DNA from: Azadirachta indica | Lineage: Eukaryota > Streptophyta > Magnoliopsida > Sapindales > Meliaceae | Assembly: GCA_022749755.1 (NCBI GenBank) | Contig: CM040441.1 | Location: forward strand, 13,021,475 to 13,085,474 | Direction: 5' to 3' | Length of the DNA: 64,000 bases | Shown: piece after piece, positions 1 to 10,100 of the stretch | Position numbering within the stretch: position 1 is the first letter of the stretch | How the letters are laid out: the number at the start of each line of letters is the position of its first letter | Notes under the pieces: generated by a model | Told to the model about the DNA's origin: nothing | The model's input: only the letters and a program-made list of their open reading frames with translations | Databases searched by the model: none | Position numbers and translations under genes: made by a program

Positions 1-529
1 AGTGTTTCCCGTTCTCAAGAATCAGTAGCTAGAGAATAGATCTCAAACAACGTTTTCAACCTATGAACTTTTCCCTGTTATACATTCTCACAGACTTGTA
101 ATCATTATATAACAGAGTGATCATATCCTAATGCGGATAGATGACCCGAATATATACATCCTGATATGCTCCTATATCTTCGGATTCCATAAAATCGTTT
201 CTTTCCCGAGAGTACCTCTATTAATAAGAACACATAACAAGCCATAACATGAACCTATCACCTTGGAAAATTTTGTGCAGCAATCTATAAGAGAATCGAG
301 CTGCGTTGCTTCAATCGTATATGAGCGAAAGTCAACAGATTTAACAGCGGACGAAGATACAAGAATTAGCTTCTGGTGATCATACCTAGCTACCATTGCT
401 AATGAAAGAAAGCCATGGCCCGCGAACGCACTTAAGTCTCATTAGTGATTTTGCGGGGAGTCTCTCCAATATATTGAAGATGAGATCATCTGGAGCATAA
501 ATGGTTCCTGGTCTCTTCTTGGAATCCAT
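1..529 (-). pseudogene. F-box protein pseudogene (copy 1), truncated by the window edge
   Basis: Read on the minus strand from an ATG at 529, the sequence encodes an F-box N-terminus (MDSKKRP..., then DDLIFNILERLPAKSLMRLKCV). Intact F-box proteins act as substrate adaptors of SCF ubiquitin ligases. After about 47 codons the frame hits a stop near 380; the next segment (MVARYDHQKLILVSSS..., ending LWNPK) continues in another frame at 396-172. A further frame change gives GYDHS and NDYKS and then EIYSLATDS, with an in-frame stop where a Trp would be expected. These pieces match, in order, the F-box and F-box-associated regions of the neighbour at 2272-3434. At least two frameshifts and stops make it a pseudogene. 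Its 3' part lies outside the window. Confidence 0.8.
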
Positions 530-2271
530 TCTTTCTATCTATTTTGTTTTGTTTAACTGGTTAGGGTTTTGTAAATAGGCTATAACTATTTACAGAAACC
601 CATTGAGAAAGAGGCCATGGAGTCCACGAAATTCAACGGTTAGGTGATTTTTTTTTATTATTATTATTTTATTGAAAAAATATATAATTACAACGAAAGA
701 TGTAATGTAGATTAGAGTGTTAAATTCTGACGTGAAATTCGGATTTGAAATACTTAAAATTTAAGAGAGATTGGAGACTATTTTTTTTTTTTATAAAATG
801 AAAAATAAAAGCTTAAATATATAATTGGTAAAATTTTATAGTTTCAAGAATAAATCAATTAACATCGCATGGCAACCAAATATGGTAATGGGAATCTTCT
901 TATTGCTCATTATTATTCGATATAATAATTTCATCTTATTTTCTTACTGCCAATTGTATTTGTATACCTTAGCAATCAATACGAGAATCTCATCATATTT
1001 TATAGATCAAATCGGAGATCTCCAAAATTTTGGGTCCTCAGCCGCATTAATATCATGGCCTACATCATTACGATAATACAAGAAGATAATTGATTCAATT
1101 CAGGTTTCTATCTTCCATCATCAATGATAAATCGCATTAAACATTTCAGATTTTTGGTACATTAATTAATTTATCCTTAATAGGTTCCTAGGCATATGAT
1201 ATGAGAAAAATTTTTATCTTATTTAAAATTTTAACATGTGCATTTGATTTGACTTTTTCATTAATCAAAATGAATTTATTAAGCATAAAATTTTTTTTTT
1301 AAATTTTGAAGTCATTTTTCTTTTATTGAGAAGAGCCTAAAATTTGAATTTTTTATAATAAAATTTTTCAAATTTTTTTTAAAATATGAAATTATTTAAA
1401 ATATCATACTTTGTTTTTTAAAAATTTTACCTTATTTTTTAAATAAATATTAAAAACTTAAAATAATTACTCAAATTTTTCAACAATCAAATAATTAATA
1501 AAATTTAGTTAACAATTTTATTTATAAAGGTTATATTGGTAAAAGATTTACTTCAAAAAACTTACAATTAGTGTTATTCTATGCTTCTTCTTCTATGCGA
1601 CTCACTTCTATCACAATAACTCTACTTGAAAAGTAATAACAAATAGATACTTAGTGTTATTCAATGCTTCTTCTTTTATGCAGCTCACTTCTATTTCAAT
1701 GCTTTTACATTGATGATTTGAGAACAAAGCATCCTCCAAAAGTTCCCATCTGATTTTTTCAATAGTAATTTTTCAAGTCTCTGCGTTATTAGATTGCGTT
1801 GCTTAAAAATTTTCAAAAGATGAAATTAATATGAGCCAGTGAAAGCAGAATTGCAACATTCTTAATAATGCATGCTTGTTTTTATGATTTTAAACTTTCA
1901 TGAAATATCTCTGAAAACTCTAATTGATATCCAAACGACATTTGAAACTCCAAAAAAATAAAATAATAAGTTCTAGATGCTCTCCTAATGCTATAAAGTT
2001 TGCACAAGTTCAATAATAAATAATTGATTAGGCTGTTTTCTGCGACATGTCTGCAGCAAGTTTCTCCTCTTCTTGTAATAACCTGTAAAATCCAGTTGTT
2101 AATGACATAATTAGATTCAAGATGAATCAGTAAAAACACTTATCAAATACTTTTTTTTTCCTAGCTAGCCAATTTTTGGAAAATACGTCAGCTGAAGGTT
2201 TAAGGTAAAGACAAATTAAAATATGTGACAAACCTCTTTCCTCTACCATCTCTAATGGGGGAAATTAGACT
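530..2271. other. AT-rich intergenic spacer between F-box copies 1 and 2
   Basis: I see no convincing gene. Short open frames here have low-complexity composition. The stretch at 1568-1700 holds two diverged copies of a segment containing 'ttagtgttattc' followed by 'atgcttcttctt' and 'ctcacttctat', about 83 bp apart. The stretch at 1260-1480 is very rich in A/T homopolymer runs and shares a short motif with sequence near 61720. Confidence 0.6.
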
Positions 2272-3434
2272 CTACGTATATGTTTTCTCGTCACTGAAAT
2301 TACACTCCGTATATACATCAAATTTTCTGAATGTCTTTTCTGCTGGAGAGTATAAGCAGAAATTCTTCCCAGGTTCACTTATTTGAGGCACCCTACCCTT
2401 TATCCATTTTATCTTTATGAGTACTTCACCATTTTTCATAAAACAAATAGGTTTCATGAGCCCTTTCATATGCACTTCACCACTTTCACCACTTCTCAAA
2501 CAAACACGTTTCAACTGAATAGAATCAAAGGATAGTTCTTGTTCTTCTAAAGATGGAATGCTCATCATTTTGATCCATTCTTGCTGTTCCCTAGCCCACA
2601 TATCAATATGGCCTTCATAGTCAAAATAAATCAGGCAAAGGCGTCCCCCAAAATCTCAAAGGTTAAACTTAACTAGTTTCTCGCCCAATGCGGTTGGTGG
2701 TTGAATCACGTTAAACTCTTGATCTTTTAAATCATAGCAAAGAATGGAATCATCATTTGCTGTGAAAGAGAAATTCTTGTTACAAAATTTAAAATTTGGG
2801 TATTACTTATCCGCCAATGGATAGATCCATTCACGAAAGTCCCCGACTGTGATTCATCGATTGAAAGATTTTGGCAGGGGAGATATTTATTCTGCCAGGA
2901 ACTGGAATTTAGTGAATAGGTCTCAACCTGAGTTCCAAAGTAGGTATGTCGTTTTACAGCTCCCACAATCTTATAATCATCAGTCGAATAATCATACCCA
3001 AATCCTATAGGCTCCTTCAAATTTTCTAATGGACTAGATACTGGTATTTTCTTGTATCTTTCTGTCCAGGGATTCCATAGCATGAATCCTTCTTTTTTAA
3101 TAGCAATACATAACAAGCCATTACAAGAACCAATTACCTTGAAAGCGTGTGGAATATCTATTGGGAAACCAAGCGGCACCGCTTTGACCTCTGATGCTTC
3201 CAAGTCGACAGATTGAAGGGAATACGAAGATGAAAGGATGAGCTTCTGGTTATCGTATTGAAGTTCATGAGTGAAAGACTGCCACGCCTTGCAAACGCAG
3301 TTGAATCTCACTAGCGATTTTGCGGGAAGTCTTCTTAGAATTCCGAAGATAACTTCATTAGGTAGCCTGCTTAGAATTCCGAAGATTAGTTCATTAGGAA
3401 TATGTTGCTTTCTTCGCTTCAACTCTCTCTCCAT
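2272..3434 (-). pseudogene. F-box / F-box-associated protein (copy 2), broken by a frameshift and a stop
   Basis: The first 235 codons from ATG 3434 are open and read as an F-box (ELIFGILSRLP, LPAKSLVRFNCVCKAW) followed by an F-box-associated domain (VIGSCNGLLC, LWNPWTERYKKIP, GFGYDYSTDDYKIV, SGTFVNGSIHW). At about 2770-2785 the frame shifts; the continuation (NDDSILCYDLKDQEF, then LGEKLVKFNL) runs into a TGA near 2656. It then continues in the same frame (GGRLCLIYFDYEGHIDMW) through 2601-2272 to a natural stop after a typical C-terminus (LYSPAEKTFRKF). One indel plus one stop separate it from a gene of about 390 codons. The F-box contains a 36-bp tandem duplication (3334-3405), so NELIFGILSRLP is followed by NEVIFGILRRLP. 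A truncated 235-residue product cannot be excluded. F-box proteins recruit substrates to SCF E3 ligases. Confidence 0.85.
3329..3402 (-). repeat. 36-bp tandem duplication inside the F-box
   Basis: The block containing 'cttagaattccgaagat' occurs at 3334 and again at 3370, exactly 36 bp apart, keeping the reading frame and adding 12 residues to the first F-box helix region. Copies 1 and 3 of the family lack it. Confidence 0.85.
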
Positions 3435-4369
3435 ATTGTTTTTTTTCTTTTTTAAAATTTTTGTTAGGGTTTTACGATCTACTCCTTTTATGATAACAGT
3501 GCAGACTTATAAAGGTATATATTTACTCTTTCCTAGTTAGAAAAGGATAAAATTGGATACATATTTTATTTGAGTGGCCTATAAAATGTCCTCAATGACG
3601 CTCCGGTACTATTTTTTTTTTTAAATATTTTAGAGTGAAATTTTTTTTATGAATCTACCGAATTCTATCTTTGTCAAAGATATTCTAGAACATGTTTTTT
3701 CAAGAATTTATTAAAATGAATCTCTAAATAATTTGATGTCAGGAATCTACTGGATCCATTCTCTATTGGAAGGAATTTGGGTATTTAAATTTTGCTCCAC
3801 TATTTACTTTTGAAGAAAAATTTACCCACACAATAGTAGGTGAAACTTGTGTGCAAATCTCATCACAGTATTCTATTAAAAGTAAAATATTAAAATATTT
3901 ATGTTACATCTCATACTCGACTCAGGATAAACATATTTTATTTCAAAATTCGACAAGAAGAAATAGAACATAACTTCTAAGGGAAAAAAAAAGTTCCATT
4001 AAAATTCTTATTAATATTGTCAAGCAACTCTAACGAAGATCCAAATACTAGAAGAAATTAAAGCACAAAATTTAGAAATCCTAAAGAGAATATATATATA
4101 ATAAGTTATAGGTAGCTCTCCAAATAAAACCAGCAGAAGTGCTTCAATATTAACTTCAATAATAAGTACTCAGGTAGCTGTTTTATCTGAGATGCCAACA
4201 GCAACGACATAATATCAGATTACAAAATCTGAACACGAACCAGTTATTAGAAGACCCTAGTAAAAATAAAATAATTAATGAACAAATATCCTAGAAAGTC
4301 AAAAGCCTCAGTGATTAATTTTTTCATAACAAATTTTAACTAATGTTAACAAATTAATTAACCTCTCTT
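3435..4369. other. AT-rich spacer between F-box copies 2 and 3
   Basis: This stretch holds the presumed 5' flank of F-box copy 2 and AT-rich sequence with no recognisable coding segment or structured repeat. Confidence 0.5.
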
Positions 4370-5815
4370 CTTCTCCACTATTATCTCTAATAGGTGAAAT
4401 AAGACTCCATGTGCAAGCCATCTCGGTGGTACGTACAAATCTCCTTGTCCTGAATCTTGAAATTTCTGAATGTCTTCTCTGCAGGCGAGTATAAGCGAAA
4501 CCTCTTCCCTACTAAATCTCTTTTCTTAAATGCTCCATCATCTTCACGAGCACTTCACCACTTTTCATAAAGTAAACAAGAGCTAAATGTACATTAAATG
4601 GCGGTTTTTCTGAAGGTGGAATGCTCGTAAACTTAATCCAATTTAGCTTTTTGCTTTTTTGTTTCCAGATATCAGTATGACCATCATCATGATAATAAAC
4701 AGTAGAAAGGCGTCCGCCAAAAGCTCTGTTGATGTTAATGTGCTGAAAGAGGGAAAAAAAAAAATCTGGGTACTGTTCACGGGTAGTGTTTATGTGAAAA
4801 GCATAATACTATATTCTATTTTGTTAGTTTTTTACTATGGTTACAATTCACCAATCAATGTGAGATACATATAGGTCTCTTGTGGAAAGTATATAAAGTG
4901 TATTTGTGATGAAAAACCTAATTTTGAGTTTGAAAATTAACCCAGAAAAATTATTGATTGCGGCGGTCCGAATCCTCTGTTTTTCTCTCTGTTTTGCTGC
5001 TGATATTTTAACTTTCTGCATTGTCTTAGTTGCTGCAACATCTCCTTCATTGATTCACATGTTTGGATGGTCAGTATGTGATGTTAACAACATAAAATTA
5101 ATGACATTTTGCTGAAATTACAGCCAACAAGCTCCAATATCGAATCTAGTGTTTTTGGTTTTAACTACAGATGGTTGAAGTATTTTTTAAATCAAAAATT
5201 CCCTGAGAGCAGGAACCTCTGTAGTGTTTTCAAACTTTTCCACGTACATCATCTGCCAATGGAGAGCTCCATTCACGAAAGTCCCAGATGCAGCTTGGGA
5301 TTTAACCATAGAGAGATCTTGCGAGGTGAGACGTATAGGAATGGGTATTCAGTGAATAAATTTCAACCTGTTTTGCTAACAAAATATATCGCTTTGTATG
5401 TATCCTAAAGAAATCTTACAATCTTATAATCATCGGTGGAATGATCATAACCAAAATCCAGTTTGGTCATTAAAGTGCTCTTCGGGGCCACATTTTGGGA
5501 CTTTCTTGTATCTCCCTGCCCAGGGATTCCATAGCACGAATCCTTCCTTCTGAACAGAAATGCATAACAAGCCGTCATAAGAACCAATTACATTGAAACC
5601 GAGCGGACTATCTAGGGCAAAATCAAGCTGCACTGCTTTGATCTCAGATGCTTCCAAATCGACGTTCATTGTATTTGAGTTCGCTAACAAATGAGGCCAC
5701 GACTTGCAAACACAACTGAATCTCACAAGCGATTTTGCAGGGAGTCTCTTCAGAATCCTGAAGATCAGATCATTACGAATGCGCTGATTAATTTCTTTGT
5801 TTCAAATTCACTCTA
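4370..5815 (-). pseudogene. F-box / F-box-associated protein pseudogene (copy 3)
   Basis: Minus-strand segments in the family order are found in several frames: an F-box (RNDLIFRILKRLPAKSLVRF, then CVCKSWPHLL) near 5790-5690; VDLEASEIKAVQL, VIGSYDGLLC and LWNPWAGRYKKVP in 5670-5500; GYDHSTDDYKIV near 5450-5410; SGTFVNGALHW near 5285-5250; a C-terminal part (GGRLSTVYYHDDGHTDIW) near 4720-4660; and YSPAEKTFRNF near 4490-4450. No ATG is in frame with the F-box: the ATG near 5819 is followed directly by TAG. Frameshifts separate most segments. The stretch 4780-5250 is longer than the equivalent part of copy 2 and is poorly conserved. The family copy is clearly non-functional. Confidence 0.8.
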
Positions 5816-7188
5816 CATATTCTCTTAGAGTTTTTCTAGCTAACCTATACAAGACATAATAGCTAAGACTCTTGGAGGAAATTACTTGTCCACAAAATCT
5901 AATATCTGAGGATCCCCCTCAAATGTCAACTCTTATAATAAAGGTATGGCATTAGAAAAGAAGTATGCCATTATATGCCCTCTAATAAAGCAATTAATAC
6001 CACTGTTAATTTTGAAGGTAATAATCATACAAGTAATGTGATAAACTCATCCCCCACTTGGAAAACAATTCAATGCTTTATTTTAAAAATAAATGTTTAT
6101 TTGATAATTTTTTGTTAGATAATCATGTTTTCACCCGACACTTTCTCTCTTCAAGAGCAGTTAATACGGTATTTTTTAGAATAAAGGTGTGTTTAAATAA
6201 ATGATATTTTTTTTCCTTACGTTTTCTCTCTCAGAGAACGGTTATTTCTCATTTTATTTCACTCTTGTTTATTTTCTTCCTTCTCAAAGGTTGTCAATTG
6301 TTGTCTTAACTTTGCTTCGTAAGGTGACTAGAAGAACATTAGACATGGTAGCCACTGAAAATTTCACACGGCGGAAGAAAGTAGACGGTCTTCACCGGTT
6401 AAACTGTTAAAGAACTCGATCAAAACGAACTAAAACGCCTTGTAAGATTTGGCATATTTGGCAATATGATAATAATCCTTCGTGCTCTTTTGTTCTAAGT
6501 GTTTGCCAACATTTCACCATTTCTTTTAAAACTATTCATCACGGGAAATACTCTTCAAAATTGGAATCTTCATCACCCCTGAAGTTCAATGCCAGTGCTC
6601 CCAAGTCAGATACATCTCGATACTGTTTCCAAAGTTGATTCTGAAACACACAAAGCATCCTTCAAAACTTCCCAATTGATGCTAGAATCGTATATTCCTA
6701 AATAATTCATATCAGAAAACAGAGATATGAGCTTATAGATGAGTTTCATCACGATGTCTTGCATCAAATCATTTCATTTTTGTGGCCAGCAATTAAATTC
6801 TTTATTAACTGTGAAAAATCAAATACAAAATGTGTGTATGTCCATGCACAACCATCTGTGTTAGCAAGAGCAACATGGCCAACAGCATAATCTAAATATT
6901 ATAAACATCAATGCCTACTGCAAATTACACAATATGCTGGTTTCTCCGTAGACAGGTCTATGCACCTAAGCTTGATGGGAGGATACACCTTCACTTCAAG
7001 AACTAATTGCCTTTGAATGGCATAACTTTTATGTGCTTATCACACCACCGTTGCACAAATAATAAGCTTAGCCTGTCCAGATTATGGTGTCAAAGTATCA
7101 ACGTGCATTTTCACAAGAACTCAATTTGAAATTATCAAATGGTATTTTGATGCACCAAGAAAGTTACCATGGAAAAATGAATATCGGT
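5816..7188. other. Intergenic region and 3' flank of ABCI12
   Basis: This holds the presumed 5' flank of F-box copy 3 and, towards 7188, the 3' untranslated region of the minus-strand ABCI12 gene. The open frames here have no recognisable similarity. Confidence 0.5.
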
Positions 7189-10100
7189 TCAAACAAGAAA
7201 GCGCTCCGACAGAAGAGCAGCACTAACAACACCAACCAGGCAAAACAAGGAAACAAAATCTGCCACCCCAACAGATGAGTTCGGAAAGGAGTAAATTTTG
7301 TGAGTGCTGCTGTCCCCCCTAAAACCTCTTACAATCATTGCCTGTCAAAACATTATAGCTGATCAAGTTATTAATTCAGAACATCTAGATAGAAGCATTT
7401 TTTCAGCTACTTATTGCAAATATTAATGACACACTATAGTCCTAAACAAAAATTGACCATAATAGGTTATGTGACCCAAAGGCACCCCAGGAGCCAAATT
7501 ACATCAAGATTGATCTCAAGAAAAGTTAACAGCCTCTTAGAATTATGTATTTTTACATCTATACATGTATTAAGGAATGAACTTCTTTAGAAGAAACTTC
7601 AATAGAAATAGATTATTGAGCAGTAACTCACACTAAAGTTCTTAGCAAAATGTCTTATCAACAATTTTCTCCCACAAATCCACAACCCACTAGCCTAACT
7701 GCTTGCAGCCAATACAATTATTCCCAAAGCTGAATGATCTTAAATGTAAATGCAAGTATATAAAACAGAATGAGAGATCTATTGACCCAGAGGAATTTAT
7801 GATGTGACCTATGAGTATCCATCCAAAATAACATCAGTCCAGATCAAGACACGATAATTGATTAGTCAAAGGCATAATATGTCCAACTGCGATACGAACC
7901 TGAGATATCTGCTCAGCATGGCTAAAAATATTTTTGAAGATCCGACGAATGTAGGAAGCAAAAACTGCAAATCCAAGAGAAAATTGAAAAAAGTAAGGAT
8001 TTTAATAATAATTATACAAGCAAAAGTAGATTATCAGAATCTAATACACTGAACTTAGATAAGTGTCTCAATGCAGATATACCTAAAATTTCATAGTAAC
8101 TTATTTTCATTGACTGAAGAGCTTAAATTTAAAACCAACCTCAACGTAAATAGAGTTAAGCAAAATCATCTATTTGCAGACTCTCATTCCTTGTAACATA
8201 ATATATCAGAAAATGACAAAATAGGAGCTAACATGTATGCAGGAAAATGTTGAAGATAGACAGCCGCTGGCTGCAATTGATGCAGAATCATATTCTAAAT
8301 AGAATCTAACAGAGATTTCGAAATAAGACTAAATACTAAACAAAGAGTTTGAAAACAAAAATGAGCTGCAGCTCAGTAAGTATCATCAATCCAGGGATGC
8401 CCATATCATCTTTGAACTCTGGTTCAAGCTTGGAATTTAAAACAGCCAAAGATTAGTAGGTTTCTGTTTTCAGAACTGTTCAAGAAAATAAAATTATATT
8501 GAATCTCTCTTAAATTATAAACTAAGTACATAGATATGCCTTTATATAAGCTGAAATAATAAAGCAACATAAACTAGGAATCCTTATTAACTTAGGAATC
8601 CTTATAAACTTAAAAACCCTTAACAAATTAAAAAAAATAATAATAAATCTAATTTTAATTCTAACACTCCCCCTTAAACTCAAGATGATAGAACAAGCTT
8701 GAGTTTGAAACCTAATACGATTAGAAGAAAATCCCAAAACATCGAAAAATAGAAGAAAACCACTCGTGCCTTCAAAAGGCGATCTTGTACCTTTTAAAAG
8801 GTGAGAAATACTTAATTGTGTCTTTTTCTAGGCAAGAGAAATACTTGAATGTTCCTTTTTCTAGGCGAGAGAAATACTTGACTATGCCTTTTTTTAAGCG
8901 AAAAATACTAATTGTGCCTTTTTCCAGGCGAAGAATGTAACTATGCCTTTTCATAAGCGAAAAATATTGATTTTGCTTTTCCATAAATAAAGAATATTCA
9001 TTGTGCCTTTCCATAGGCTAAGAGTGCCTTCTATAGGCAAAAAATATTGACACTGCCTTTCATAAGCAAAGAATACTTGTAGTGCCTTTCAGTAGGCCAA
9101 GAAAACTAATAATGCCTTTCCATAGGCAAAAGGTAGTAAAAGAAAGGGTCGCCCTATTAGGAATCCGTGAACAGTACCAGCCTACAGTACCCAAGAACAA
9201 TATATCCAAGCAGTACTGAGAGCAACTCCATACCTTGAATTAAGTTTTCCAGAATTTTTTTTTTTAACTAGAAAACTAAATCATGATCAGTAACCACCTC
9301 ATAAGGTAGCACATCATCACTGTCAAAATTTTTCTAAGTTGACTTTCAAACTTAAGATCGAACTTGTACTGATACCATGTTAAAGAAAATAAAATTATAT
9401 TGAATCTCTCTTGAATTATAAACTAAGTATATAGACATGTTTTTATATAGGCTGAAATAATAAAGCAATATAAATTAGGAATCTTTATTAACTTAAGATC
9501 CTTATAAACTTAAGAACCCTTAACAAACTAGGAAAAAACTAATAATAAGTCTAATTTTAATTCTAACAAGAACTATTTTGAAAAATGTTACACTATAATG
9601 TATGTTATCATGGAAATAAGATACAGAAGGAAAGTCTCAGTAGACAACCTCAATATTCGTAGTTATTCTACAGCAGAAAAAAGCTATGAAGAACTTAAAG
9701 TTCAGAGAGGTAAAGAAAACTGGATTACTAGTTTTGAGACCAAAACATCTATGTTAGGAAGCAAAAGTAAGGAATAGGTAATTGAAATGGCTGCCAAGCA
9801 TCACAGAGAAATGTTAAAGTTCTCATTAATTTCTAAGGCAGAATATAAAAGAAAAGAAATAAAAGCCCTTGGTACAGAGTAGCAATACAACTTACTGTCA
9901 ATTGTCTCCAGAATTGTCAATTGTCTCCAATTTATCCTACGAGATACTATCCCCAATGCAACATTACGTACCTAACAAGACAATAGGGTACCTTTTTTTT
10001 TTAATAAGTTAAATAAGCAGCAAACATCTATTGAGAGAAACTGAAACATCATAAAGAAATTATTAGATATAATTTTTATAGCAATCATTCCCTCTCTCAC

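Larger units (their letters stand above)
8477..9568 (-). mobile_element. Complete TRIM-type (miniature LTR) retrotransposon in intron 5 of ABCI12
   Basis: The element is 1092 bp with two direct LTRs of about 190 bp (8477-8666 and 9378-9568), each starting tgtt and ending aaca, flanked by a perfect 5-bp target-site duplication, agaac, at 8472-8476 and 9569-9573. On the minus strand the upstream LTR is followed immediately by TGGTATCAGTACAA, a primer-binding site of initiator-tRNA-Met type. The other LTR is preceded by a purine tract, TTTAAGGGGGAG (around 8667-8678 on the minus strand). There is no gag or pol coding capacity, as expected for terminal-repeat retrotransposons in miniature. The interior consists largely of a 30-bp tandem array. 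Orientation is the same as the host gene. The LTRs differ at roughly a dozen or more positions, so insertion is not very recent. Confidence 0.92.

Noticed and set aside
8772..9014. Minus-strand open frame of about 80 codons with a repeated Glu-Lys-Gly/Tyr-Phe-Ser pattern
   Set aside because: It comes from the ~30-bp tandem array inside the TRIM; there is no known domain or independent coding evidence.
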